DNA of 29,678 bases, from assembly GCA_945281075.1 (NCBI GenBank), contig CALYQE010000003.1:1-29678 (forward strand). The letters are read 5' to 3'. The translations under genes and the position numbers were made by a program. The stretch comes from an uncultured Lactobacillus sp. GTDB taxonomy: Bacteria; Bacillota; Bacilli; Lactobacillales; Lactobacillaceae. Positions 8,020-17,003 of this stretch are shown one piece after another (the first letter of the stretch is position 1; each line of letters starts with the position of its first letter). The notes below the pieces were generated by a model. The model ran no database searches, had not been told where the DNA came from, and saw only the letters and a program-made list of their open reading frames with translations.

Positions 8020-10808
8020 TATTCTTCTAATCCTTCTTGGACAGTTTCAGGATAATCGCTTTTAACTATCTTAGCACACCGTCCACAAAGCAGAGGCAAG
8101 TCATGATCCTCACCAATGTCAGTTCTAATCATCCTGCAACGCGGACAAACTTCACCTTCTGCGCGCTCAACAATAAATGATCCGGTAGCTAGCTCTTCAG
8201 CTTCAGCTGGTGCTTCTTTGTCACTAACTGTTAACTTCGAAACAATCAGAATCTGTCTGAAGTCAGCATTTAACTTGCTCAAAGCTGCACTAGTTTCAGC
8301 GTTCGGGTAAATGGTAACTGCAGCTTCAAACGACTTACCAATCATCTTTTGATCACGGGCTTGTTCTAGCACCTTCAAGACATCGTCACGCATCCGCATG
8401 AATTGTTGCCAATTTTCAAGAAGCTCGCCTTGATTATCGTAAGTTGCAATTTCAGGCATATCCGCTAACTGAATATAATCTTCCTTCTCCTTCAAGAAAG
8501 ACCAAATTTCTTCCATTGTGTGCGGCAAAATTGGCGTTAAGATTTTAGCTAACTTAACAGCTGCATCATAAATTACAGTCTGCATGGATCTTCTAGCATG
8601 ACTGTCTTGACCTTCAATGTACAACACATCCTTGGCAAAATCTAAGTAAAATGCCGAAAGGTCATTTGAAATGAAGGCAAACACCTTTTTATAAACAGTG
8701 TTAAAGTCGTATTTTTCGTAGCTTTCAAGACAAACTTTCATTAAATCGTTTAATTTTACCTCAAGATATTGATCAATCGAGTTAAGCTCATTATAAGCAA
8801 TCCGATTTTCTTTTGGATCGAAATCTGAAGTATTTGCCAACATATAACGGAAAGTGTTTCTGATTTTACGGTATGCTTCCGAAGTTTGCTGCAAAATATC
8901 TTGCGACACTGCTACGTCTGAAGTAGCGTCAACCGAAGCAACCCATAAGCGAATAATCTCCGCACCCATCTTCTTAATTATATCATTTGGCGAAATAATG
9001 TTGCCCAAGGACTTCGACATCTTGTGCCCCTTGTCATCAAGTACAAATCCTTGAGAGAGAATGCCGCGATATGGCGCAATTCCAGTAGCAGTAACTGAGG
9101 TGATCAGACTTGAGTTAAACCAGCCACGGTACTGGTCGCTTCCTTCAAGATATAGATCAGCTGGAAAATGCAAATTAGGTCTTTTAGCCATAACTGCCTG
9201 ATGTGATGAACCTGAATCAAACCAAACATCAAGAATATCAGTTTCTTTCTTAAACTCGCCGTGCGGTGAATGTTCTGAGGTAAAGCCATCAGGCAAAAGT
9301 TCTTTAGCGGTATGCTTATACCAAGCATTCGAACCCTCCTTAGCAAAAATTTGGGCAATATGCTCAATTGTTTCTGGAGTAACGATTGGCGTGCCGTCTT
9401 CTGCGTAAAAAATTGGTAAAGGAACACCCCAAGCACGCTGACGAGAAATTACCCAGTCGCCCCGGTCTTTGATCATATTATGCAAGCGGACTTTACCCCA
9501 TGAAGGTGTAAAGTCGACTTGATCGATTTGATCTAAAATCTGCTGCCGGCATTTTGCAATTGAAGCAAACCATTGCGTGGTTGCGCGATAAATGACTGGC
9601 TTTTTAGTCCGCCAGTCGTGCGGATACGAGTGCGTGAAAAAGCTTAGCTTCAACAAATTACCCGATTTTGCCAACTTGTCAGCGACAACTTTATTGGCAT
9701 CGTCATAAAACATGCCAACTAGGTCTGGATCAGGAACTTCTTCAGTGAAGCAGCCCTTATCATCTAATGGGCTAAATACTGGTAAACCGTATCTTTGAGC
9801 CACATTGTAGTCATCTTCACCGAAGCCCGAAGCAGTATGGACAAGCCCGGTACCATCTTCGGCTGTAACGTGCAGCGCATTCATCAAAATGACATCTTGA
9901 CCATAAAGTGGATGAGTAGCAACCATGCGATCCATTTCGGAACCCTTTAGGTGTTGAACTACTTCGTAATTTTCCCAGCCAAGCGCCTCAGCCACCGCAT
10001 TTAAGCGTTCTGTGCCAACAACATAGCGTTTATCATTGACTTTAACAACTGAATAGTCAAATCCAGGGTTAACCGTAATTCCTTGATTGGCTGGAATTGT
10101 CCAAGGAGTGGTTGTCCAAATCAAGAAGTAGGTATTTTCTGGATCTAGAATGTTCTTGCCGTCTTTGACTGGAAAGGCAACATAAATCGACGGCGATTTA
10201 ACATCGTGGTATTCAACTTCCGCTTCGGCAAGAGTGGATTCACTTGAAGGCGACCAATAAACCGGCTTTTTACCCTTGTAAATGTAGCCTTGCTCGTACA
10301 TCTTGCCAAAAAGGCGGATTTCTGTCGCTTCATATTCCGGTTGCAAAGTAATGTAGGGGTGATCCCAGTCGCCCATTACACCCAGACGCTTAAAGTCAGC
10401 CATCTGCTTGGCGATCTCTTTTCTGGCAAAATCTTCACAAAGTTGACGATATTGCGCACGATCCATTTCCTTGCGGTTTACTCCTTGCTTAGCCAGTTGC
10501 TGTTCAATTGGCAAACCGTGAGTATCCCATCCTGGCACGTAAGGCGCGTAATAACCGTTCATATTTTTATAACGGACAATAATGTCTTTAGAAATTTTGT
10601 TCAAGGCATGACCCATATGGATATTGCCGTTTGCAAACGGGGGACCATCATGCAGATCAAAACTTGGCTTACCCTCATTCAGTTTTAGCCTTTGTTCATA
10701 TAACTTGTTTTCATCCCACTCTTTTTGCCACTCAGCTTCTCGAACCGGAAGATTTCCGCGCATTTTGAATTTAGTTTGACCTAAATTAAGCGTATCCTTT
10801 ACTCTCAT
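8019..10808 (-). CDS. ileS: Isoleucyl-tRNA synthetase
   Basis: Class I aminoacyl-tRNA synthetase that charges tRNA-Ile, with an editing domain against valine. At 929 residues it is full length. HIGH signature HMGH is at residues 64-67 ([15 protein letters not shown]). The editing domain runs from about 190 to 390 ([26 protein letters not shown]). KMSKS is at 596-600. The C-terminal zinc knuckle has Cys888, Cys891, Cys908 and Cys911. The zinc finger and length mark the bacterial IleS1 type, normally mupirocin sensitive. SD is AGAAAGGAA before ATG 10808. Expression is controlled by the T-box leader upstream. Confidence 0.98.
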   Translation of the reverse strand: MRVKDTLNLGQTKFKMRGNLPVREAEWQKEWDENKLYEQRLKLNEGKPSFDLHDGPPFANGNIHMGHALNKISKDIIVRYKNMNGYYAPYVPGWDTHGLPIEQQLAKQGVNRKEMDRAQYRQLCEDFARKEIAKQMADFKRLGVMGDWDHPYITLQPEYEATEIRLFGKMYEQGYIYKGKKPVYWSPSSESTLAEAEVEYHDVKSPSIYVAFPVKDGKNILDPENTYFLIWTTTPWTIPANQGITVNPGFDYSVVKVNDKRYVVGTERLNAVAEALGWENYEVVQHLKGSEMDRMVATHPLYGQDVILMNALHVTAEDGTGLVHTASGFGEDDYNVAQRYGLPVFSPLDDKGCFTEEVPDPDLVGMFYDDANKVVADKLAKSGNLLKLSFFTHSYPHDWRTKKPVIYRATTQWFASIAKCRQQILDQIDQVDFTPSWGKVRLHNMIKDRGDWVISRQRAWGVPLPIFYAEDGTPIVTPETIEHIAQIFAKEGSNAWYKHTAKELLPDGFTSEHSPHGEFKKETDILDVWFDSGSSHQAVMAKRPNLHFPADLYLEGSDQYRGWFNSSLITSVTATGIAPYRGILSQGFVLDDKGHKMSKSLGNIISPNDIIKKMGAEIIRLWVASVDATSDVAVSQDILQQTSEAYRKIRNTFRYMLANTSDFDPKENRIAYNELNSIDQYLEVKLNDLMKVCLESYEKYDFNTVYKKVFAFISNDLSAFYLDFAKDVLYIEGQDSHARRSMQTVIYDAAVKLAKILTPILPHTMEEIWSFLKEKEDYIQLADMPEIATYDNQGELLENWQQFMRMRDDVLKVLEQARDQKMIGKSFEAAVTIYPNAETSAALSKLNADFRQILIVSKLTVSDKEAPAEAEELATGSFIVERAEGEVCPRCRMIRTDIGEDHDLPLLCGRCAKIVKSDYPETVQEGLEE

Positions 10809-10825
10809 TTTTATTCCTTTCTGTC

Positions 10826-10858
10826 AAAAAACCTCGTCCTATAATTAGGGCGAGGTTT
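10826..10858 (-). terminator. T-box regulated terminator in the ileS leader
   Basis: On the minus strand a GC-rich stem AACCTCG/CGAGGTT, with an internal C-A mismatch and three further pairs, is followed by six T residues (10826-10831). The left arm overlaps the ACCT that would pair with the AGGT of the T-box, so terminator and antiterminator exclude one another. It lies 17 bases before the ileS start. Confidence 0.9.
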
Positions 10859-11030
10859 ATCATCGTGGTACCACCTAAATTGAGCCAATCAGCTCCACTT
10901 AAAGATTGCGTATTGTGCAATTAACATAATAAACGATTAACGGCAGCTGATCAACCTTAAAACTCTTGATTAGTCTCACACCAACACTAATTCGCTGAAT
11001 CGTTTTTTAGTTTTACTGTCTGTTTATTGC
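10826..11030 (-). promoter_or_regulatory. T-box riboswitch, isoleucine type, ahead of ileS
   Basis: Leader RNA that senses uncharged tRNA-Ile and then lets transcription continue into ileS. The T-box core AGGTGGTACCACG is at 10864-10876. The base of Stem I is the perfect pair AATAAAC (11022-11028) with GTTTATT (10928-10934). The distal loop contains the GGTGTGAGAC element after AGCGAA. Stem III is ATTGC/GCAAT just after Stem I. Within the proposed specifier loop ATC (10949-10951), followed by A, is an isoleucine codon, agreeing with the gene. The loop assignment was done by eye. Stem I starts only about 8 bases after the divIVA stop, so no separate promoter fits between them. Confidence 0.92.
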
Positions 11031-11035
11031 TTTTA

Positions 11036-11803
11036 TCACTTTTTATTGTCATCAGGAAAAATAATCGTTGGGCCCTGTTGGACCTGAATGTTATTGCTTT
11101 CTCTTCCCTTGATAACTTTCGTATTCGGACTATCTCCCACCATTGGCTGTGGACTTGCAGAATCGTCTTGTTCAAAGTTTACTTCAATTTCAGGACCATT
11201 GTCAACATCTTCATCTTCGTCATCTTCATCGACAACTTCTTCTTCATCAGTTAGCTCAATTGGTTCAGCCCCATCAGGAGGATAAAATCTTTCCGTCGAA
11301 AAATATTTATCTAAAGCCTTTTGCCATTGTTCATCATCCAAATTATCAATTAGCCTTTGCAAAAGGTCCTTGATATGATTGCGATAACCAGCGACTTCTT
11401 TCTTAACCCGCTCGTAATCAGACTTAATAGTTTCTAATTGCTGGCTTTCGTAATCTTTATCCAGCCGAGCCTGCTCAACATCATTATCAGCCTGCTGCGT
11501 AGCATTAGCAATAATTTGCTGGGCCTTATTTTTCGCCTCTACAATTTGTCTTTTAGCTTCGTCTTCGTTATGTTGATAAATCGTTACCTGGTCTTGCAGG
11601 TTTTCCACTTGATCTTTTAACTCAACTACTTGATTTTTGAGGTCAACAGTTTCATCAAGTGCGTCGCCATAGTTATTAACTACTTTATCCAAAAAAGCAT
11701 CGACTTCGCGCCGGTCATAGCCGCTAAGTCCGCGTTTTTTGAATTGCTGGTTATGAATATCCATTGGGGTTAACTTCTGGATTCTTGTTTTTTTGTCTGC
11801 CAA
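11036..11803 (-). CDS. divIVA: Cell division initiation protein DivIVA
   Basis: Coiled-coil protein that gathers at curved membrane (septum and poles) and organises division and peripheral wall growth. Length 255 residues. The N-terminal KLTPMDIHNQQFKKRGLSGYDRREVDAFL is the membrane-binding DivIVA domain. A long coiled coil covers about residues 45-160, and the C-terminal part is very acidic (DEEEVVDEDDEDEDVDN) before a variable tail. The start is TTG at 11803, backed by AAGGTGGT 9 bases upstream; the in-frame ATG at 11764 would remove the conserved LTP segment and lacks an SD. The first 34 bases overlap the end of ylmH. No terminator follows; the ileS T-box starts immediately. Confidence 0.95.
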   Translation of the reverse strand: MADKKTRIQKLTPMDIHNQQFKKRGLSGYDRREVDAFLDKVVNNYGDALDETVDLKNQVVELKDQVENLQDQVTIYQHNEDEAKRQIVEAKNKAQQIIANATQQADNDVEQARLDKDYESQQLETIKSDYERVKKEVAGYRNHIKDLLQRLIDNLDDEQWQKALDKYFSTERFYPPDGAEPIELTDEEEVVDEDDEDEDVDNGPEIEVNFEQDDSASPQPMVGDSPNTKVIKGRESNNIQVQQGPTIIFPDDNKK

Positions 11804-12576
11804 AGCTTTAGCACCACCTTAAATTTACCTTTTCTAGTTGTGACAATCTCGATAATTTGACACCGGCCGAAGTGTCTCAGACTAATCAGATCGTTTACTT
11901 TAACCATTATATTAGAATCTTGCACTCGATGCCAATTTAATTTAACTAAATTACTATTAACCACACTTTTAACTTGCCCGCGGCTTTTTTTACTAATTCC
12001 TGCCAAGACTGCATCTAAGCGCAGTGACGGAACAACAATCGACGCACTGATGCTGTCATCGCAGGGAACAAGCACCGCAGCTAGCGGGATTGGCTTTATT
12101 TTCACCTGTACTCGGCCAATTCGCTGAACTTCTTGCTGTAAAAAAGGTGCTAGCTCACTTTTTACGAAAATCTGCCAAGTGCCACTACCGTCAGTGATAA
12201 TATCGCCGAAGGTATCAGTTTTAATCCCCGAGTTAGCTAAACTGCCCAAGATAGCACTGTGTGATAAGTGCGCAAACTTAAGCGGATAGGTAAGCTCGCA
12301 AGCGGTAATCTCATAGTCTTCTACTGGTCGCTCTTGCCCATCTTCAAAAAGGAAAACCCGTTTTTTCTCAGCCTCAAGATAACCGCCAAACTCTTGCAAT
12401 GAAAGTTCTTTGCCTGCAATGGTTCTTAAAATATCGCGCTCGCCGGGATTCAAAAAATCAGTTAAGAGCGGGACGTGGGAATACATTACCTGATTGAAAA
12501 AACCGGTCATTTTATCAATAACCGGTTTTTCTTCGGGATTAAAATACGGATAAAATTTACTTGCCTGCCGTTTCAT
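11770..12576 (-). CDS. ylmH: YlmH, S4-domain RNA-binding protein
   Basis: RNA-binding protein of 268 residues found between yggT and divIVA in most Firmicutes. An N-terminal mixed alpha/beta region is followed by a C-terminal S4 domain (about residues 185-245, SLRLDAVLAGISKKSRGQVK with the downstream ISLRHFGRC). S4 domains bind structured RNA; YlmH has been connected to ribosome-associated quality control through its similarity to RqcP, and to division mainly by location. The ATG shares one base with the ylmG stop (TTAATG). The 3' end contains the SD and TTG start of divIVA. Confidence 0.92.
   Translation of the reverse strand: MKRQASKFYPYFNPEEKPVIDKMTGFFNQVMYSHVPLLTDFLNPGERDILRTIAGKELSLQEFGGYLEAEKKRVFLFEDGQERPVEDYEITACELTYPLKFAHLSHSAILGSLANSGIKTDTFGDIITDGSGTWQIFVKSELAPFLQQEVQRIGRVQVKIKPIPLAAVLVPCDDSISASIVVPSLRLDAVLAGISKKSRGQVKSVVNSNLVKLNWHRVQDSNIMVKVNDLISLRHFGRCQIIEIVTTRKGKFKVVLKLWQTKKQESRS
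11813..11820 (-). promoter_or_regulatory. Ribosome binding site fixing the TTG start of divIVA
   Basis: AAGGTGGT lies inside the ylmH coding sequence, 9 bases before TTG 11803. Its strength and spacing decide for the TTG start over the downstream ATG. Confidence 0.75.
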
Positions 12577-12878
12577 TAAGCAAAAATCCTCAATAAAATG
12601 TTAGCAAGCCAATTGATCGCATAGTCTTGCACAAAATAGAGCAGCAGCAAGCCGATCAAAAATGCCAAGTCAAGTCCCGTTGAATTGGTTAATCTTTCAA
12701 TGGGACCCTTGCGAAATAAATTAACATACGGATCGACCAGTTTGTTAAGAAGATTTCCAACGGTTGAATCGCGCAAAGCTGGCACCCAGCTCATGATTGC
12801 GTCAATGACCATAATAATGCTGTATATCCAAATCAGCCAGTCGATGCCATTTATTAGATAAGAAATCACATTAAACAT
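12576..12878 (-). CDS. ylmG: YggT family membrane protein (YlmG)
   Basis: Small integral membrane protein of 100 residues with two hydrophobic helices (about 10-30 and 68-92) joined by a cytosolic loop. It carries the family's SWVP motif and the DPYVNLFRKG segment. YggT/YlmG proteins are conserved in dcw clusters and in plastids; a role in membrane or nucleoid organisation during division has been suggested, with no defined biochemistry. The ATG overlaps the sepF stop by one base, and its own stop overlaps ylmH by one base. The order sepF-ylmG-ylmH-divIVA matches Bacillus. Confidence 0.93.
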   Translation of the reverse strand: MFNVISYLINGIDWLIWIYSIIMVIDAIMSWVPALRDSTVGNLLNKLVDPYVNLFRKGPIERLTNSTGLDLAFLIGLLLLYFVQDYAINWLANILLRIFA

Positions 12879-13321
12879 TAACTTAAGTTGTCTTTCTTTT
12901 CCACTAATTCACTAATTTTACCGTTAGTAACAAACTTCGGTGGCGTAGCCAGAAAAATCCGATCGCCAATACGTTGTATTTCACCATTTAGTGCATACAC
13001 TGTACCAGTAATAAAATCAACGATTCTTCTAGCAGATGTATCGTCCATTCGATTGAAATTTATAATTACGGCCTTGTTATTAAGCAAGTTTTGCGCTACA
13101 TCTTTTGCATCAGAATAAACACGTGGTTCATACAAAACAATGTCACTTTTAGCGGAATTAATGCCTGACTTAATGGAAACAACCTTATCACGGTCAATCG
13201 AATTGTGGGGAAATTCAGCTTCCCCGTCTAATTCTTGGTCATCAACGTATTCTTCGCTATCGAGCAATTCATCTTCTTCGCTAGAAACGCCAAAAAATTT
13301 ACCTATTTTACTAAAAGCCAT
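12878..13321 (-). CDS. sepF: Cell division protein SepF
   Basis: Membrane-bound partner of FtsZ that bundles filaments and can anchor the Z ring beside FtsA. Length 147 residues. The N-terminal amphipathic helix (MAFSKIGKFFG) is the membrane anchor. An acidic linker (residues 14-45, EEDELLDSEEYVDD) leads to the compact SepF core (about 58-137), containing EPRVYSDAKDVAQNLL and the VDFITGTVYALNGEIQRIG dimer region. A good SD (GGAGG) precedes ATG 13321, 15 bases after ftsZ. In this cluster ylmD and ylmE, which flank sepF in Bacillus, are missing. Confidence 0.95.
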   Translation of the reverse strand: MAFSKIGKFFGVSSEEDELLDSEEYVDDQELDGEAEFPHNSIDRDKVVSIKSGINSAKSDIVLYEPRVYSDAKDVAQNLLNNKAVIINFNRMDDTSARRIVDFITGTVYALNGEIQRIGDRIFLATPPKFVTNGKISELVEKKDNLS

Positions 13322-13336
13322 TATCTTGCCTCCTAA

Positions 13337-14671
13337 TTAGTTTTCACCGCGGTGTCTAAAGAATGGAATGTCGTCGGTGTCATCATCGTCAATCGCACTG
13401 GTTTCAATTTGTGAAATACTGCTTTGATCATCATCAAAGGCACTCTGGCGCTCAACGTGATCCAAATCACTTTGGGACGAACGTCTAGTTTCTTCATTAT
13501 CGTCGCTGTTCAAGCCCCAAACACTGGTTGGATCAACCATTGTCTTGTGCTTAGGTGCAACATCAACATTAGCTTGTGATGCGGAAGGCTCGTCCTGATC
13601 AACTACTAATTTTTCAGTTGGTTGGTCCACTGGCTGACGGTGTCTAGTTTCACCTGCTTGTGCTTTAACTTGTTGACCTTGACCTGGTAACTGCTTAGAA
13701 GCTTCTTCTTCTGCGAGACCACTAATTCCCGTTGCAATTACCGTTACAACCACTTCGTCACCTAGGTTAGGGTTAATTGAAGTACCGAAAATAATGTTGA
13801 CATCTTCGCCAGCAGCTTTGGCCACAATTTCAGAGGCATCCTGAGCTTCGAACAAGGTCAGGTCAGGACCACCAGTGATGTTCAGTAAGACTTGTCTTGC
13901 ACCGTCAATTGAAACTTCAAGAAGTGGTGAAGAAATCGCCAACTTCGTCGCCTCAACCGTTCTATTTTCGCCGCTTGCTCGGCCAATACCCATTAGCGCA
14001 GCACCTTGATTAGCCATCACGGTCTTAACGTCAGCAAAGTCCAAGTTAACGTAGTCAGTTGAAGTAATCAAATCTGAGATACCCTGCACACCTTGCTTCA
14101 AAACATTATCAGCTTCTTTAAAAGCATCCATCATCGGCGTTTTCTTATCAACCATTTCCAATAAACGGTTGTTAGCAATAATGACTAAAGTATCAACATA
14201 TTGCTTTAATTGGGCAATACCCTCAGTTGCATTTTTTGAACGCTTAGGTCCTTCAAAAGTAAACGGACGCGTTACTACTCCAACTGTTAAAGCACCTGTT
14301 TCACGAGCAATCTTGGCAACAACAGGAGCAGCACCGGTTCCAGTACCGCCACCCATTCCAGCGGTGATAAAAATCATGTCAGCACCCTTAAGTGCATCCT
14401 CAATTGTTTGCTCGCTTTCTTCGGCTGCTTTTTGACCAACCTCAGGGTGTGAGCCGGCGCCCAAACCTCTTGTTAATTTTGGTCCAAGCTGGATTTTAGT
14501 TTCTGCTTTGTTACTGTTTAACGCCTGAACATCAGTGTTAGCAGCTACAAAAGAAACCCCTTGTACGCCGTCATCGATCATCCGATTAACAGCATTACCA
14601 CCAGCACCACCGACACCAATCACTTTGATGACAGCATTTTTATTGTCGTCTGAATCGAATGTGAAATCCAT
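13337..14671 (-). CDS. ftsZ: Cell division GTPase FtsZ
   Basis: Tubulin homologue that polymerises into the Z ring at mid-cell. Length 444 residues, longer than the typical 360-410 because of an extended C-terminal linker. The GTP-binding tubulin signature GGGTGTG is at 107-113; the start has [13 protein letters not shown]. The GTPase domain ends near 320. The linker (about 320-430) is rich in Gln, Asp and Ser and low in complexity. The final [11 protein letters not shown] (434-444) is the conserved peptide that binds FtsA and SepF. A clear AAAGGTGG SD precedes ATG 14671, 14 bases after ftsA. Confidence 0.98.
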   Translation of the reverse strand: MDFTFDSDDNKNAVIKVIGVGGAGGNAVNRMIDDGVQGVSFVAANTDVQALNSNKAETKIQLGPKLTRGLGAGSHPEVGQKAAEESEQTIEDALKGADMIFITAGMGGGTGTGAAPVVAKIARETGALTVGVVTRPFTFEGPKRSKNATEGIAQLKQYVDTLVIIANNRLLEMVDKKTPMMDAFKEADNVLKQGVQGISDLITSTDYVNLDFADVKTVMANQGAALMGIGRASGENRTVEATKLAISSPLLEVSIDGARQVLLNITGGPDLTLFEAQDASEIVAKAAGEDVNIIFGTSINPNLGDEVVVTVIATGISGLAEEEASKQLPGQGQQVKAQAGETRHRQPVDQPTEKLVVDQDEPSASQANVDVAPKHKTMVDPTSVWGLNSDDNEETRRSSQSDLDHVERQSAFDDDQSSISQIETSAIDDDDTDDIPFFRHRGEN

Positions 14672-14685
14672 CTAATTAACCACCT

Positions 14686-16044
14686 TTAATCAAAGAATTT
14701 TTTAAAAAAGTTCTTTATGCCCTTATCTTTATTTTGTGTATTATTTTTTGCTTTGCTCTGCGCTCTACTGTCACGCCTTAACAACTCATGTCTATTATAA
14801 TCTTCTTTTCTATTGGTTTCATTACTAGCAACCGGTCTTTTTAAATTTTTCGGATTTTTCTCAAGCGGTTCTTCAGCTTCACCCAAAGTATTTTCACCAT
14901 AGATAGCACTAATTACTAAAAAGTCAATATCAGACATTTTGTATGCATAATTAACTATACCATAAGCTGCAGAATAAATCGGATTGCGCATGCCAATTTG
15001 ATCAGGTTGATAAATACGAGTTTTGATATTCAACTTCGTGGCGATAATGTTATCAATGCCCTGAAGCAGGCTATTGCCGCCAGTAATAATAATTCCACCG
15101 GGAAGTTTTAAGGCATCATGCTTACTTAGTCCCTTTTCAATTCGATTAACTATTTGCATAATGCGTGCGTTAATAATCTCACTGAGATAGACCTCATCCA
15201 CCATTTTTTGGCCGTTAGAACCAACACTGTTAACGGCAAATTTATTTTTGGTTGATGCTAAGTTCGGATCAGCATAGCCATAGTCAAGTTTTAGCTGTTC
15301 GGCGTCCTTTTTTGAAGTACTGAGAACTGCAGAAATATCATTAGAAATATCGCTGCCACCCTCAAAATCAATGTTTGCATACTTAATCTGACTATTATGA
15401 ATGACCGTCGCGGTCGTTACGCCGCCGCCCAAGTCAAGAATAATCGAGCCAAAAGTGCGCTCACTTTCATCAAGCGCAACACTGGCAATTGCCAGTGGAG
15501 TTGGAATAAAGAAATTGTTTTGATAACCTGCCCGCTCAATTGCCTTTTTAATATTATGCAAAGGACTTGCTGGCGCCGTCAGCATAATGCCCTGAACTGC
15601 TAGCGAATGAGCAATCATCTTGCGTGGGTCATCAACTTCTGTTTTTCCGTCAATCAAAAAGCGACTTGGTAAAAAGGCGATGGGTTCACGTTCGCTCTTG
15701 ACGGCAGACTTGATCGCAGCGCGAACTACGCGTCTAACATCATTATTTCCTACTTCTTGACCATCATCAGCTACGTTGATTAAATCGCCGGCAGTTTCTA
15801 ACTGCAGCATTCCAACCGGTATTCCCGTTACAACTCGATAAATTTTTGCGTTTGTCTTTTTAGCAATTTCTTTTAATGCTTTTTCAATTGCATTGGCTGT
15901 TTCGTCAATATCGACAATGCTGCCGTGGCGCATTCCCTTATTGGGAACAGCAACAGCACCGATAACTTTTCCCGAATCAGCTACAACCGCCTTAACACTT
16001 GTGGTTCCAATATCCAGGCCCACCAATAAATTTGTATTATCCAA
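14686..16044 (-). CDS. ftsA: Cell division protein FtsA
   Basis: Actin-like ATPase that tethers FtsZ filaments to the membrane and recruits the divisome. Length 452 residues. Phosphate 1 motif GLDIGTTSVKAVV is near residues 9-21; phosphate 2 LDLGGGVTT at 203-211; the adenosine motif GGIIITGGNSLLQG is near 315. The SHS2 (1C) insertion lies at about 85-165. The basic C-terminal amphipathic helix (KGIKNFFKKFFD) is the membrane anchor. The start is TTG at 16044, with GGGGGG (16051-16056) 6 bases upstream. A 60-base gap before it carries a possible extended -10 promoter. Confidence 0.96.
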   Translation of the reverse strand: MDNTNLLVGLDIGTTSVKAVVADSGKVIGAVAVPNKGMRHGSIVDIDETANAIEKALKEIAKKTNAKIYRVVTGIPVGMLQLETAGDLINVADDGQEVGNNDVRRVVRAAIKSAVKSEREPIAFLPSRFLIDGKTEVDDPRKMIAHSLAVQGIMLTAPASPLHNIKKAIERAGYQNNFFIPTPLAIASVALDESERTFGSIILDLGGGVTTATVIHNSQIKYANIDFEGGSDISNDISAVLSTSKKDAEQLKLDYGYADPNLASTKNKFAVNSVGSNGQKMVDEVYLSEIINARIMQIVNRIEKGLSKHDALKLPGGIIITGGNSLLQGIDNIIATKLNIKTRIYQPDQIGMRNPIYSAAYGIVNYAYKMSDIDFLVISAIYGENTLGEAEEPLEKNPKNLKRPVASNETNRKEDYNRHELLRRDSRAQSKAKNNTQNKDKGIKNFFKKFFD

Positions 16045-16050
16045 AATTAA

Positions 16051-16056
16051 CCCCCC
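16051..16056 (-). promoter_or_regulatory. G-run ribosome binding site deciding the TTG start of ftsA
   Basis: GGGGGG followed by TTAATT and then TTG. No in-frame ATG is near, so the SD fixes the start. ftsQ uses the same kind of G-rich SD with a TTG. Confidence 0.7.
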
Positions 16057-16074
16057 GTCGATGCTTTAGTAAAA

Positions 16075-16083
16075 ATTTTAACA
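16075..16083 (-). promoter_or_regulatory. Possible extended -10 promoter for ftsA-ftsZ
   Basis: TGTTAAAAT (TG, one base, then TAAAAT at 16075-16080) lies in the ftsQ-ftsA gap on the minus strand, about 30 bases before the ftsA start. The -35 region is poor (CTGAAT at best). Extra promoters ahead of ftsA-ftsZ are common in other bacteria, but the match here is weak. Confidence 0.3.
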
Positions 16084-16104
16084 TAAAAGATGCATTAATT
16101 CAGC

Positions 16105-16965
16105 TTATGTTAAGCCATAAGCTCTTTTTTCATTTGGAGTAAGTGGGCGACTGTATGCACCAACTTCCAAATCTATCAAACTATTCTTCCCCACTTTATT
16201 CTTTATTTCATTATAATACTTTATTTTACTTTTGAGGGTCGAAAGGTTGCCAATAACCACATTGCCATCTTTCATTAAAAAAATGACTTGGGACTTACGA
16301 CGGGTATTTCCGCTCAAAAGCTTGATTTGACTTTGAAAATCACTCGGCAAGCTATTGAATAACTGCAGATTTTTCTTCAAAGAAACTTCATGGTTATAGC
16401 CAATAAACACTGGCTTATCTTGACTTATTTTATTCCAGGCCAATTCTTGCGTCCCTAATTTGCCGTGGGTCAAAATTTTACAGTAGCCATTTTCTTTTTT
16501 GATGTAGCCAATTGTCTTATATTCATTAACATGTAAAACCAATTGGTTAAAATGTTTAACACTAATATTAACATTTTTAATCTCAGTATATTTGCTGGGT
16601 AAGCGTTGATCCACTTTACTCAAATGGAGCAGATAATCCAGCACTTTGTCACCAGACTTAATGCCAGCAGCTTTCACGACCTGCTCAACCGGCAGATCCT
16701 CGGCCCCTTCAACCTTGACGCTTTTCACGTTTGCCAACGGCGAAATGTAATAACCAAAGATAATAATAAAAACTGCTGAAATTCCAATAATCAATCCAAG
16801 ACGTTTTACTAAAGCACTTTTTCGTTCGCGGTGCAAGTTAGACAGTGAGGCAGAGATCTTTGCTGGCGATTTTCGCTTTTTTCCTTTACTTTCATTTGAT
16901 TGATGATCGAGATAACGTGATAAGGTCTCTTTGGGATCAATTTTGGTTATTCGTTTTTTGGTCAA
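16105..16965 (-). CDS. ftsQ: Cell division protein FtsQ/DivIB
   Basis: Bitopic membrane protein of the FtsQ-FtsL-FtsB group that controls septal wall synthesis. Length 286 residues from the chosen start. A basic cytosolic N-terminus is followed by one membrane helix (about residues 55-75, LGLIIGISAVFIIIFGYYI). The POTRA domain comes next (VKSVKVEGAEDLPVEQVVKAAGIKSG), then the beta domain with PVFIGYNHEVSL. The frame is open to a TTG at 16989, but the strong SD AGGGGGGTGA (16971-16980) precisely precedes the TTG at 16965, which I take as the start. It is 38 bases after murG. Confidence 0.92.
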   Translation of the reverse strand: MTKKRITKIDPKETLSRYLDHQSNESKGKKRKSPAKISASLSNLHRERKSALVKRLGLIIGISAVFIIIFGYYISPLANVKSVKVEGAEDLPVEQVVKAAGIKSGDKVLDYLLHLSKVDQRLPSKYTEIKNVNISVKHFNQLVLHVNEYKTIGYIKKENGYCKILTHGKLGTQELAWNKISQDKPVFIGYNHEVSLKKNLQLFNSLPSDFQSQIKLLSGNTRRKSQVIFLMKDGNVVIGNLSTLKSKIKYYNEIKNKVGKNSLIDLEVGAYSRPLTPNEKRAYGLT

Positions 16966-16970
16966 CTGTC

Positions 16971-16980
16971 TCACCCCCCT
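16971..16980 (-). promoter_or_regulatory. Ribosome binding site deciding the ftsQ start
   Basis: AGGGGGGTGA is a near-perfect SD match located 5-8 bases before TTG 16965. It falls inside the coding part of the longer alternative (TTG 16989), which has no SD of its own. Confidence 0.7.
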
Positions 16981-17003
16981 AGCTTTCAATTCAGCAGTTA
17001 CAG

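Noticed and set aside
10290-10688. A 132-codon open frame on the plus strand opposite ileS
   Set aside because: It lies wholly inside ileS, has no SD or promoter, and its product resembles no family; it is a shadow of the ileS coding pattern.
11207-11250. Short-period repeat (CTTCATCTTCGTC-like) that looks like a microsatellite
   Set aside because: It is in frame within divIVA and simply encodes an acidic Glu/Asp stretch; the codons vary, so it is not a perfect repeat tract.
11088-11373. Plus-strand open frames with Ser-rich or Gln/Leu/His-rich low-complexity products
   Set aside because: They are the antisense reading of the acidic Asp/Glu run of DivIVA (GAT/GAA codons read in reverse), not genes.
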